Part shown: piece after piece, positions 1 to 11,854 of the stretch | How positions within the stretch are numbered: position 1 is the stretch's first letter | How the letters are laid out: the number at the start of each line of letters is the position of its first letter | Source of the DNA: Punica granatum | Lineage: Eukaryota; Streptophyta; Magnoliopsida; Myrtales; Lythraceae | Direction: 5' to 3' | Length of the DNA: 64,000 nt | NCBI RefSeq assembly: GCF_007655135.1 | Contig: NC_045127.1 | Span: 55,469,051-55,533,050 of the forward strand | Position numbers and translations under genes: made by a program | The notes under the pieces: model-generated | Told to the model about the DNA's origin: nothing | Seen by the model: only the letters and a program-made list of their open reading frames with translations | Database searches by the model: none

Positions 1-1
1 A

Positions 2-748
2 GTGATCAAGAAAAACGTTGGATTTAGATGGGGAGAAGAACAAGAGAAGGCGTTTCAGCTAATCAAAGAGAAGCTAACCAACGCTCCTTTATTATCTTTA
101 CCTAACTTTTCTAAAACTTTTGAGATTGAATGTGATGCTTCAGGTTTTGGTATAGGTGCAATTCTCACACAGGAAGGACGACCAATTGGTTACTTCCGCG
201 AAAAACTAAGCGGGACAATCCTAAACTATCCAACTTATGATAAGGAGCAATATGCAAAACACGCCAACAAGGGGCGTCATAAGATGATTTTTCAACCCGG
301 AGATTGGGTTTGGTTGCATATGAGGAAAGAGAGATTTCCAGCGCAAAGACGTTCCAAATTACTTCCGAGAGGGGATGGTCCTTTCCAAGTCTTAGAGCGC
401 ATCAATGACAATGCTTACAAACTAGACTTACCTGGTGAGTACAATGTAAGTGCTACTTTTAATGTTGCTGATTTGCTTCCTTTTGATGTAGGTGATGATT
501 TGAGGACAAATCCTTTTCAAGAGGAGGGGAATGATGCAAATCGTAGCACGACTTCAAGGAATCCAGTTCAAATTCCAATTGGACCGATTACGCGAGCACG
601 AGCAAAGAAGTTTAAAGATGAACTCAACGGCTCGATTCAAGAGGTTTGGGCTCAAGCAAATTCGTGGAGGCCCATTGGACATGAATCACGTGATCCACAA
701 AAATCCATCAACATGATTCAAGTTATAGAAGATTCCGGACAAGGATAA
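2..748 (+). pseudogene. Ty3/gypsy polyprotein, internally deleted, 5' cut by window edge
   Basis: The reading frame is open from the window edge to a stop at 748 (248 codons). Residues 1-80 match the end of a Ty3/gypsy reverse transcriptase and the start of RNase H: FRWGEEQEKAFQLIKEKL, then the RNase H opening FEIECDASGFGIGA and PTYDKE. From about residue 83 the sequence jumps to the integrase C-terminal region, with GDWVWLHMRKERFP, the GDGPFQVLERINDNAYKLDLP chromodomain-proximal block and NVADLLPFD. Most of RNase H and all of the zinc-binding and DDE catalytic core of integrase are absent, a loss of several hundred residues. The join is in frame, so the ORF looks intact although the protein could not replicate or integrate. 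Family assignment is confident; the exact lineage is not. Confidence 0.85.
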
Positions 749-1308
749 ATTCAGCAAGTGTTTGAGGAAGCTTCTAGAATATTTGATGATCAAGAGAAGA
801 TATCCATCAGATTTGTTTAAAGTTTAAATCTCATGGAGATATTCTAGGGATATTTAGATTTCATATCTTTATAGATTATGTCATATCTCTATCGATATTC
901 TAGGTTTTATTTTTCTTATCTTTAGGAAGAGATATGGCCAGATTATTATTAGTTTATGTTTATATATATTCATCTTAGTCAATTTTTAATAAGAAAGGAA
1001 CATTCAGAAAATTGTGAGAGTATTCTCTTTGGTTCTTGAAGAACTAATTCGAACTTATCGGAAGTTTTCGTGGCGTTCATCAACGACTTATCAAACGGAT
1101 TTCCACCACCGTTTGTGGCGTCTTCATCAACTTATCGAACGGCTTTCCATCATTGTGTTTGTGGCGTCTTCCTAAATACCGAGGTTCTTGTTTCGCAATA
1201 AACAACGAGTTAAGGTCAGTTATACCAAGGTTCTTATTTATATTGTAAACAACGGGTTGAGGGTTCATCAATGAAATCTGATCGTGGAACGATCTTGGGT
1301 TCCTTTAA
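749..1308 (+). repeat. Probable 3' LTR region of the gypsy element
   Basis: This follows the polyprotein stop directly, where a 3' LTR is expected. It has no ORF of note. Around 1070-1160 it carries a near-duplicate of the phrase 'gtggcgttcatcaacgactt' (compare 'gtggcgtcttcatcaactta'), and around 1180-1255 two related 'ccgaggttcttgtttcgcaa' type segments. The second LTR lies outside the window, so the ends cannot be fixed by comparison. Confidence 0.4.
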
Positions 1309-3890
1309 TTGTCGGGTCTCATCATTCTTGGCGGGAATCCTATCAAGGTGGATGAGGAAGAGTTGCTTGAGAAGCACTCTCAGAGGCAATGCATCATGCA
1401 AGACGTTAAACGTCTTATTCCCCTAGAAATCCAATGGGCTAATTGCAAAAAAGAAGTAGATCCTGTGGATATAAAAATTCAAGAAACTCACTTCCGGGAA
1501 TGGGTTATTGCTTGAGAAGAGGTAGGGGAATGGCCAATATTGAGGTTTAGTAGCCTCTTGATCAATCTCCCTTTCATAGAGGAAGGCCTGGCAAACATAG
1601 TACAGATCAATAGGTCTGACTATAAACTGTATACACAATTGCCTACTCCAGTCAGGAGTGCATTGTGTTGCTTGGGTACTCCTCAAGGTATGTAACGGCT
1701 CTTATTTGCACCACCAATAGAGAAGAAGTAGGAGGACAAATCTATAATTCTTATTAGTATTGAAATATCAATCTTGTACAAGCTATAGAATTGTTCCTAC
1801 AACAACTCGGTCCAGATTCAGATGTCACAGAAGAAACCTACTGGAATTCATATCAAGTCCACAAGTTTAAAGAGAAGACTGTGCAAATAGAGTATCTAAA
1901 GGTTGTCTTAGAGGACCTACTCTCCAAATAAAGAGAGTACTTAGTTTTATGTGACGGACGTATTACAGCCTCAATTCCCGCAAAATCAGTGGCATACTCA
2001 GATGAGGGAATGGCCAAAACCCACTGGAACAATGTAGAAAACCTGCTCCTAAAATTTTGGGATCGAAGCTCGAAATTGAAAATATGGCCCAAGACTTTCA
2101 AGATCTAGAAGGAAATTGCAAAGGCCCAAGACAAGCACTTAGATAGGATCTAGGCCTAAAAGGCCTAGGACCCAAGCCTTGATGGCTCAACGAAACGTCA
2201 GCCATGATGAAAAACGTGCAGTAAAAGAGGGAATATATTCCCCGGTAGTGGAAGGCAGCACTAATGAAGGCTTATCGGACAATAATATCTAAGCGTGTGG
2301 TGTGTAATAAGCAGAAGAGCATCCGATGCTCTAGTGCTTTTCAGTATTGTACCGGTATGCACTTTTCTTTTGTCACGTTTTAATCATAAGACGTGTGGTG
2401 TGTCGTGTTGTGATAATTATGAATGAGCTGCCTAACGGTGCAGAGAGCACCAGCGGTGTATAAATACATGTTCTCTCTTCCTAGTTTGGGGAGGCAGAGT
2501 AAGAAGTAAGTATGCTAATAACATCAGTGTGCTTCAAAAATTCTCTCATCTCCCATATACCTTTCTGATCTCAAAATGGTTTGATATTGTGAAGAATGCT
2601 AGTAAGTCCTCTTGAATGAGTGAGACAATAGTGGCATAGAAGAACCTCGAACGCCGATGTTCGAGCTTGTAGACCCTAAACCTTCAAACCATGGTATATG
2701 ATTATAAACGATTCCATCATTTATGCCTTCTAACCGTAACTGGTTTGAGGGAATTTCTCTCAAGTCTAGTCTCATAGAAGATTTGAGTGGTATTTTAGCA
2801 CAATGTGATCGGAAATATATAAAAATTTGCCAGACAGAAGCTGAACTTAAAGATTTTGTCAAAAGGGTAGAACATTTGAATAATCGATAATTATTCCTGC
2901 TCCAATTATCTCTTAAATGAATTCGGTTCAAAAAACTCGAAAGAATTGGTACATGGGCACGATACTCTGAAAATTCTGAAGTGGAAATTCCGACAGGTTA
3001 TGTCATAATGTTGTCTTAATCCTAAGTGTCTACACCTAGACCACGGAGAAGGCAGGGATCCCGTTGTAGGATTACTTAATTCTATATCGGATTGATTAAT
3101 TTCTTTAAGCGATAAGGTAGATGAGCTATATGAAAAGGTAGATCGTCTTCCTTTGAATTTAGAGGAATTGAATCTAAAAACAGAGAGAATTTGAGGAGTT
3201 CTTCCTCAAGGGCAAATCTAATCTCGGATTTATGGCTTCATCCTTCTACTCAAACGAGTTCGAAAAGATAAGAAAGTTAAGGCAAGAAAGAAAAGAAGGA
3301 ACGCAATCTCTACGAGATCCTTAGCTCATTGAATAAAATTTGGGTCTATGAATTCAAGTGTTGAAAAGGTGATAGATTCTTTAAATGAGTTTCATTTCAG
3401 AAACTTAAGAACCGAAATTAAACTGAAAAATGAAGTATTGTCCATGAAAAACGGTCTTATACTTGAGTTAGAATAGTTTACTTAAAATAACATGCAACTT
3501 GATTTGGGACAATGTACCATACAAGATTTTGTAGATACAAAAGAGTTTGAAAGTAAAATACGGTTTTGCGAGTTGTTTGTTGCCATGATCAACACCTTTG
3601 TCTATGAATGATAGATCTAATGTTATAGGAGCATCTGAACCTAATTTCATCAAGTATATTGCTCTTATTATATCCGCATTCACCAAATTGGTATCACAGC
3701 CTTGGGGAGAGTTCTTTCTTTCTTGAAGCATTTAATTGAAAAAGTCAAAAGCTTGAGGACTAGTTTGAAAAGCAGCTTGACAAGTGGCATCCATTGAATG
3801 GACAGTCCATGGATGAGGTGGTGCACTGAGCTCATGTAATGCCCTCTCTCCAATATACTATGTGAATTTATTCTTAGCCAAAAAAAAAAG
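1309..3890. repeat. Decayed retroelement sequence of uncertain type
   Basis: Several short plus-strand reading fragments, broken by stops, run through this block (about 1309-1515, 1520-1690, 1830-2110, 2700-2890 and 3050-3470). They read as hydrophilic polyprotein-like sequence in changing frames. A TATA-like element (tataaata, 2460) is followed by a CT-rich stretch and many short ATG-led ORFs. A sequence close to an initiator-tRNA primer site (tggtatcacagc) lies at about 3690. The block ends in an A-rich run at 3881-3890. It could be an old retrotransposon or an endogenous pararetrovirus-like insertion. No catalytic motif survives to decide between them. Confidence 0.35.
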
Positions 3891-5926
3891 GAAAAAAATA
3901 TTAAAAAGAAAGAAAGCAGCTTGGCAAGTGGGTGTGTCGACAAAGATGATATATATAACTTAAATAAAAGGTGCCACACGGCTTCTCTTTTTCCGATAAT
4001 GAATGAATGTTCATTGATATAAAAAAACGAGTATAGGAGAAAATGTCTAAGAGAATGTCACGTGGCTTCTCTGAACATATAATTCTATATGTTATCATTT
4101 TGGTGGGGTGAGCCAAATGAATTGAAGGAACGATTATATTACATATATACATGAGAAAAGAAAAAGGCGCATGGAGAGAGTTCCCCGTATGTGGACCACC
4201 ATCGATTGCGCGCCTGTTGCATCATCCATCTCATCATGCAAAATGCAATGCTGCGCTTGGACTTTGCTATTCTTACTCACATCAACCTGATAATCCTCTG
4301 ACATATATGTACGTAACAGGGAAGTTTTTCTTTTTGCTCCGATAGCTCGTATATAAATTATGATACATTGATGATGATGATTGTGGTGGTGGCGGCGATG
4401 TATCTGGTGGCACTCCCACGGAACGAGTTCTTTCAGGTGGTAGGTGGAAAGTGGAGGAAGGTAGTAGAAATAGATTAAAACAAACAATTAAATCCTGAAA
4501 GTGAATGAGGAGAAGTAGGGAAGGAATCAGTTAGTGGAGGAAAAACACAAGACTCTGCTGCCAAAGCCAAATGCATCAACCCCACCTCCACCACCCCCAC
4601 CTCCACCACTAGGTCCACCATCGTCATCACGACACCACCACCACCACCGAAGCCGAGGGCTCAGTCAGACTTATGTGTGCTGACATCACCATTTCTGTCC
4701 TGTCCTGTCCTGTCCTGTAGAGTCTTAAGCTGCTAGCTAGGCCAGGCCCACTCACAAATAAGGCTCTGGGCTGGGACTCCCTGCGGGCTGGGGATGCAAT
4801 GCAATACGATGCTAACTACAATACCAGACAGCGATAATCAATTCTTTTTGTTGCTTTAGGCCTGTAATTGCTAAATAAACTCCTAGTCTGCTGTCAATAA
4901 GTCCGTCCTGTCTGTGTCGGTGTGTCCAACACCAACAACCACAACCCGCAAGAACCATAATCAGCCTTCGAGATTTTATATATTAAATGTGAACCCACAC
5001 ATAGGGTGGCGTTATTTAATAAATAATTTTTTTATTAATTTATTGATTTAATACATGAATTCTATAAATTTAATTACTGATTTATTTTAATCCAAATTCA
5101 ATTGTCATCAATAAAAGTATATGTATAATACCTTTAATAAATGACCATTTTTCGATATAATTAAAGTAATAAAATAACTAACTAGAAAAAGTTTGAAAAA
5201 AAAAGGGACGTTAATTAAGAGAGAGAGAGAGAGAGAATGAAAGTGGAGAGAAAATAGGTGACATGAGATGAGTGAAATTTTAAAAAGATAAGATAATGGG
5301 TAGTTATTTTTGTTATTTTACTATTGTATCCTTCGTCCAATAGTTGTTTATAAATTCAAATATATACAGTATGGATAATATCAAAAAGAGAAAGATAACG
5401 AACTTTCTTCTCACATCTAGTAATATTAGAGCGTGATACGTGCTATGCGTGGTATCAAATTTATATTTAATTTGTAAATTTTTAATCGCCTCATGCTCAG
5501 TATTACATTAAAAAATCAATTTATTATATGAGCAATTCTATTCTTTTAGAAATTTTTTAATTATTTTTTAATATACTGCTAAAGGTAAAAAACCACCCGT
5601 AATTTAAAATCATCAAATAACAATAGTAATTAATAAAGAGGATTATTAAAAATAAAAAGGCTAAAGAAGTGCACGACAGTGTCCTGGCCCCTGGCAGAGA
5701 AAAGTGTAGAGAGGGAGAGAAAAGAAAGAGGAGAGAGAGACAACATGAGAAAGGGGGTTGTAATGGCGGTTAACAGTTGTATAAGTTTATATCTCTATAT
5801 CTTTAATAACCTCTTCATTTAATGGTTCATAATTTACCATTTGATTTTCTAGAGGGCATTTTGGGAAACAAAGAGTTAGACCAACTAACTTTCTTCACCC
5901 ATTTGTAATAGTATAGATTAATCTAC
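3891..5926. other. Intergenic, AT-rich, simple repeats
   Basis: I see no gene here. The stretch contains a CCACC-rich segment (4577-4650), a TCCTG pentamer array (about 4697-4718), a short GA run (5219-5236) and, around 5438-5460, a small palindrome (gatac...gtatc). Short ORFs on both strands have no recognisable motif. Confidence 0.5.
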
Positions 5927-6112
5927 ATATAATAGATAAGGATTTTTTTTATTCTATGCCCTAAGGGTATAGGATAAGCAAATTCAAATTACCAATCTCA
6001 AACTCCAAATCATTAATGTAAAGATTCTTTATTTTTGGCCTAATTCACCCTTATTCTATCTTACCTAATTAATTCTAGTTTCCTTTTATCATATAATCTT
6101 TAGCATTTTTAG

Positions 6113-6145
6113 GGTTTTAGGATTTTTTAGGGTTTTAGGGTTTTA
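6113..6145. repeat. Short interstitial telomere-like array (TTTTAGGG units)
   Basis: The run reads tttttagggttttagg, then ttttttagggttttaggg: three TTTTAGGG-type units and one degenerate unit. Plant telomeres are usually TTTAGGG. The reverse complement AAACCCTA is also the 'telo-box' of plant promoters, but no gene start is visible nearby. Confidence 0.5.
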
Positions 6146-6464
6146 AGCACTCTGTTCGGTTTGTGAGTTATATTTTTAAAATTTTAACTCCAACTTTAAC
6201 TCTACTCACTATACAATAAAAATCAACAACATAATTATTACCTTTCATATTTTCTTCAATTTTTTTAACCATTCAATTCAATTTTTAATAATAAATTCTA
6301 TCAACTATTCATTACTTTTTCCAGAATTTAACAACACAATCATTACTCTATCAACTATTCATTACTTTTTCACATTTTTTTTCATAATTTAACAACACAA
6401 TCATTACAAATCAATTAAAGTCAAAATTCAACTCTGCTTAACTCTAAAACTAAACACACCAGCA
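6146..6464. repeat. MITE-like element with imperfect TIRs
   Basis: The left end (agcactctgttcggtttgtg) pairs with the reverse complement of the right end (tgctggtgtgtttagtttta), both continuing into 'agtta'. TTTTA flanks both sides (6141-6145 and 6465-6469). The interior has a tandem duplication of about 50 bp containing 'caactattcattacttttt' and 'aacaacacaatcattac'. There is no coding sequence. The terminal style 'tgttcggttt...agagtta' resembles PIF/Harbinger-type MITEs, but that class normally makes a 3-bp duplication, so the class is tentative. Confidence 0.5.
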
Positions 6465-8695
6465 TTTTATGATCACCAATAATTTCCTAGAAAATATTTT
6501 GTCTCTTTGGGAAACCATATATGGATAGAAATGCTAGAGATTAATAGGAAATTAGAATTACTTAGGTAAAATATAATAAGGGAAAATTAGGCATAAAAAA
6601 TAAAGAATCTTGGCATTAATGATTTGGAGTTTAAAATTGGTAATTTTAGTTTGCTTGAATAGAAAAAGCCAAATATATAAAAGTTGAAAAGCAAGATGTG
6701 ATAGTTTCATTTTGATAACTCTCAGTTCTTGGTAAAATATAGTTGCTACTCGAATCAATCCTTTCGATAACCCATAACCACAGTTAATGGACATTTTAAT
6801 TCTAGTTCAATGAATTTTATTATACTTTATTTATGTCCATAATCAACGTATTTTGATTATTTGTCCTTATTATTTGTGCATATAATTATTATTTTGGAAA
6901 ATTAAACGATTTCTCGATATTTTGAAAAAATTTCTCAATTTCAGTGATATTTTTCAAATCCAATGTACCAACTGCTCTATAAATACGAGGCATAGATTCA
7001 TCACATATGATTATGTCTATTGAATAAATATATCATTTTAACAAATAATTTATTTACATATATATCCATTTATACATCATATATGTTAATTATTTTATTC
7101 GTTTCCATATAAAAATTGATAAATATTTACCGCACAATGCGTGGATGCCAATTAGTAATTTATAAAAGAAGATAATTATAAGTATGTATGTCCTCGTAAA
7201 TTTCCGTCTATTAGGGCCCATTGTACTGGACTTATAATTGCATTCTTCATCAATATAAAAGCCGAAGGGCGAGATGTAGAAATTTCATTGACTAACCCTG
7301 AGCTCTCTAAATTTTTTCAATTTTCCTATTAACTCTTAGCTCTCTAAATTTTCCAGATTTTTCAATTATTTTTAATTTTAGAAAAAAATATGCTGAATTA
7401 TATTATTAATTATGTTATTGTAATTCGAACTTTCATTGCTCTCCCCTACATGAACCTCAGATAAAATCATCAGGAGACTCCTTTAATTAATGTATTAACG
7501 CATTCTCATACATGGAGCTTTACCCATGTCTCTTTATATATTTGTCCCTCTGATTATCTCTGCATCCACCATGATCAACCCTCGACTTTTCCATTTCAAT
7601 CTTTATCATCTTCAAACATTATAATATGAATATTAATTTACTTATCTGCTTTTTTCCGTTCATGACCATTCCACCTCAGGTTTAATTTAAGGAAAAGGCA
7701 ATGTTTACGCATCACATGAAGAAGGTCGACAAAGCAGTGCAGCGAATTCGCAAAGATGGAAACTATAGCCCAGAAGAGACAATATCTCCCAATATATATA
7801 TGTAATGCGCAATCAGTTGCTGCTGGTGTGTTTCTTTGACGGAAAATAGTTTATATATAGCACTCTTAAAATTCTTTTATTTCGTGAAGTCTGTGAAAGA
7901 GATATTCTAATTAATTATTGGTGAGGCCGTAAAACTCTTTTATATAGCGGATGCAGAAAAGACAATGCAGCAGACACAGGATGATTTCCACTTACCCTTT
8001 GTTTCTACATTTTCATTACGATAAATATATGATTCTAAGGTTCATAAGATTGAATATTTACATCAACTTATTGGTTCGTCTGTTTTTGACAGTATTAGCA
8101 TGACGATGACAGAACAATGAATTGGCGTAATGGTTGCACTAGCCAAGGCGGGTTCCTTATTATGTGTGCGCGGCTAAGAGTGGGAATGAAGGGATTGATC
8201 AGCATGATCTTATTACATGTCTCTTTAACTTCTTATAACTTTTATTAAGAACGAGTTATCTGAGGATAATAGCCCCTTCGAATTTGTCCAGCAAATCATT
8301 AAAATCAACTTCTGCTTGCTCTTTTTGTGAACGGCCGGCTGAAAGCCACAGCCATCAGGAAATAGACAAAATAATATATTAATGGTCAATTTTGTAATAT
8401 TAGTATGTAACTCTACTGAGAGATAATCCGCGGAAAGAACATATAAAAGATAAAGCAACAGAAAATTATTTGCCCCGGTTTCGTTAAATAGCCAAATCCT
8501 CTGCCATCATTCATCGACGTTTCCATATCTCATGGGAGAAGACTTCAGTCAATAAGAATAATTACCTTCTCATTCTCCATGCGAGATGACTTCGGTCGAT
8601 AAAAATAATTAAAATAGTAAAATATTTAAAATTAAAATTAAGAATGGCCACTGTGACGGTACTAAAGAAATCCCGTTGCCTCCTATTTCGGTGAA
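6465..8695. other. Intergenic, AT-rich; possible Helitron 3' end at 7130-7156
   Basis: I see no gene here. At 7130-7156 the sequence ccgcacaatgcgtggatgcc followed by aattagt resembles the short GC-rich hairpin that precedes the CTAG-type end of plant Helitrons, with the terminal CTAG decayed to TTAG. A tandem duplication of about 40 bp (units around 8520-8565 and 8570-8612, sharing 'gacttc(a/g)gtc(a/g)ata') is just visible. Confidence 0.4.
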
Positions 8696-11600
8696 TCTAT
8701 ATATTATGTAATTTGGACTACTCTAGTAAGATTTTTCCGTTCGTGTAAAGAAGAGCTGCGACGTAAGCTTTTTTATGCGAGGAGACTCTACCACGTAAGC
8801 TACCTATCACATTAAATTTGTTCTCTCTGCCATCAAATCATCTTTAGCTCTCCTCTTCCCCCAATAATTATTCTCAATTCTCGAAAGTTCTTATTCACAT
8901 TCGTTAAACATTTTTTTCTCCCACTAATTCTCGAAAGTTCTTTTCGAATTGACGATATTTCAGTGAAATTGACGTTGCGCGGGCTACACAACTAGTTCCC
9001 AATTCCTCTTTGACCAAAGAACGGTCGATCTTACCAAAAAAACAGGTAAGGTTGACGGGATTTAACTTGATTGCAAAATCACTAATAATTGTTTTTATAA
9101 TTCTTATATGTTTAGGTAATTTTTTTAAATTCAAATTCGGGTTCCGCAATCAGTGCGCATAACTCATAGATTTTGCATTCAGCGTGAAATCAACGTCTAA
9201 AAATTACGTATATACCCTTTTACAAATCATTAAAATGACAGTATTATGTAATAAAATTAGCATCTTTAATGTATATTAATGTAAAAATAATAATTTTTCT
9301 AATTATGCACATACTCCGAGTTCATAATGTATATAAAATTAGCATTAATTGAACTGGATAATAAACTAATAATCTTAGATGTGTAACAAAAATGAGAAGA
9401 AATAATTTATATAAATTCACTTAGCACAAAATATGAATTGAAATTATAATTAATCACGCACTTAATGCGGTCCCACTCCATATATATATAATGTCGAGGT
9501 GTAAAGTGAGATGAACACCGTTTTACCAAGTGTCACATTCAGAAGGGTTTGCAGTATAATATTTGAAAGTTTTAAAATATACTTAAAAATTCTAAAAATT
9601 AAACTAATTCTATTTATTAATAATATATATATATATAGACAACTACAAAAGAAAATTCTAAAATTTTCATGATTTATCATTTTTTCAATTAAATAATTAG
9701 TAAGAACATTAGATATATAGAAAATATGAAATATGAAACGCGTGATAATGTTAGGAATATTTTCAATTATAAATAAAAAAATATAAATCTTGAGAAATAA
9801 TTATTTTCATTAAAATTTGTAGATGAAACTAAAAATTATTATCTTTCTTCTTCATTAGATTTAATATTTATCAAGGAGTGGAATTGAGCCTGATGAACCA
9901 CATGGAAGAAGAGAGGCCAATAGAAGGCAACTGAGAAGTCCTTTTACCATAAGATGAGGTTTCCGATATTTCACAATGAGTTGAAGGTTTTCAAAGAGAG
10001 CTCCCACGATTTCACTCTTCCGTTTTTATATATTGACATTAAAATTCCGAGACTATAGTTTTCAATAAATGCTGCAAACATAAATTTCCTTTCTCATTTA
10101 CCAACCTTCAATGACAAAAAATCATTAAATTTTTTAAATGAAAACGAAAGAAATTCAATAAGCCACTTCGACCATTCAATTAACCTTAGCTTTTATCATT
10201 AACATTTTGAACAACCTTTTCTATTATGTTTTACTTTTCAATTAAATTATTACTAAAAACATTCGATATATAGAAAATATGAATTTAAGAAATTCATGAT
10301 TTGCTATAATTATTTCTAATTTATAAATGGAAAACATCAATCTTGAGAAATAATTATTTTTGTTAAATTGTATTTGAAAATAAAAATTATTTTTGTTAGA
10401 ATTAGAAATAGTTTTTTTGTTAAACATAATATTTAATAATAGGAAAAACTATGCATTTAGTTATGAACATTTGCTCACTTTTCTATTTCCGTCCTGTTTT
10501 TATATTTTTTTTCTATTTTAGTCCTATACCTTACGTTGTTTTTCTTTTTTTTTTTCCTTCCGTTTATTTTTCCTTTAAGTTTGTTATGGTATCCCATTGA
10601 TGACACATTATGCGTCTCTCTTGATTTACTTGAAATTTCTTAGAAAATACTAAAAAGAGTGAAAAAAAAATCGAAGAAGAAAGAAGGAGATGAACAGTTT
10701 CACAGGAAAAAAGAGAAGATGAACAGTAGCACCGGTGCTGCATTTACATCACTTATTCATCTGCTTGGCGTAAGTCCGGCGAAGCATAAGAAAAACTAAT
10801 TTTTTAAACGCAAGGAAAATCTAAATAAATACAAATTGTAGGATTATTAAACTAACCAAAACCCTTACTCAATCAAGCACAACACCACAACCCAAATTTG
10901 GCTTCTGCAATTCTCCTTTCACGGCCCTATCCCCTGTTAGCTTCTCCCATTTCTTTGAAGCTTTGCTGTTGTAATGTAAAGCACGGTCTCTTCCCCGTAG
11001 ACAAATTAACTCCCAACACAATTTGACTGATTGTATTCAAAATCATCATGCTCATTTCAGTCTTCATCATCTCCTTCACTTGTACGTGGTTATCTCTTCT
11101 CCCTTGTTAATTCATCAATTCAAACCTTCATCTGATCTGGAGTTGAATGTAAATTTTCAAACATTCAGTGTTAAATTTCTACGAATCGAACAGTGGAACT
11201 TCCTTTTCATTGAGACCTGAACAAAGAAGAGGGAATTTCTTGGTAGAATGGGGCCTCGGCACTGCTGTTCACTTCTTCTTTCTTTTGTTCTTCCTTATCT
11301 TTTATTCAAAATTTTCATCTCTTTTTGCTCGGTTTGGTCCAATAGGATGAATAAAAAATAGGTGACGTGTCATTTACATTACATCCATGAGGATCCACCT
11401 CAGTAAACTTAATGAAAAAATAAACGGAAGGATAAAAATAGAAAAATAATATAAGGTACAAGGCTAAAAAAATTTTAAAAAAATCGAAACAGGTCGAAAT
11501 TAAAAAAGGGAGCAAAGGTGAAGGACTAAATGTATAATTTTCCTCTCATATTACAATTGCCAAGACAGTAGTTTTGGATGAATACGGTCACCATGTGTAT

Positions 11601-11700
11601 TTGCAAACAAACTTAATAAATAGATCTATGCCCTAGCTTAAATGATACTGTACAGTAATTTGAGTCAATAACTCCGCACAACGCGCGGGCTAATGGCTAG
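8696..11700 (+). mobile_element. Helitron-type element, 3' terminus clear, 5' end tentative
   Basis: The right terminus is a good Helitron 3' end: the hairpin ccgcacaacgcgcggg (11674-11689), then a short spacer, then CTAG at 11697-11700 followed by a host T. Helitrons insert between A and T, start with TC and make no target duplication. A possible start is the 'tctatatattatgtaa' at 8696, which follows an A, but this is weak and other starts are possible. There is no Rep/helicase coding sequence, so it would be non-autonomous. A Mutator-like long-TIR element (10442-11543) lies inside. Confidence 0.45.
10442..11543. mobile_element. Long-TIR (Mutator-like) non-autonomous element
   Basis: The first 170 or so bases (ggaaaaactatgcatttagt...) are repeated in inverted orientation at the right end (...actaaatgtataattttcc). 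The similarity continues through the segments 'accttacgttgtttttc'/'accttatattatttttc' and 'ccttccgtttattttt'. Candidate 10-bp flanks tttaataata (10432-10441) and tctcatatta (11544-11553) agree at 7 of 10 positions, as expected of an old Mutator-type duplication. The interior (about 10620-11340) is less AT-rich and contains no recognisable domain. It might be captured host sequence. Confidence 0.6.
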
Positions 11701-11810
11701 TTTCCAAAATTCTCAGTCCGGTCCCTGGCCCAAAATCAGGAAGCTCCTCCTCTCCCTTTCCGCCATCGTCTGGAGTGGACCCGACCTCTAAAGTGGTCCC
11801 CTCTCCCCAC

Positions 11811-11854
<44 letters not shown>

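Noticed and set aside
3689..3706. Primer-binding-site-like 'tggtatcacagc'
   Set aside because: It has one mismatch to the usual initiator-tRNA site and no LTR border or polyprotein start next to it. Kept only as weak context for the retroelement block.
4151..4487. Overlapping ORFs with His-rich runs (HRRHHHNHHH on the minus strand)
   Set aside because: The His run comes from a GAT/GGT-type simple repeat; no domain or gene context.
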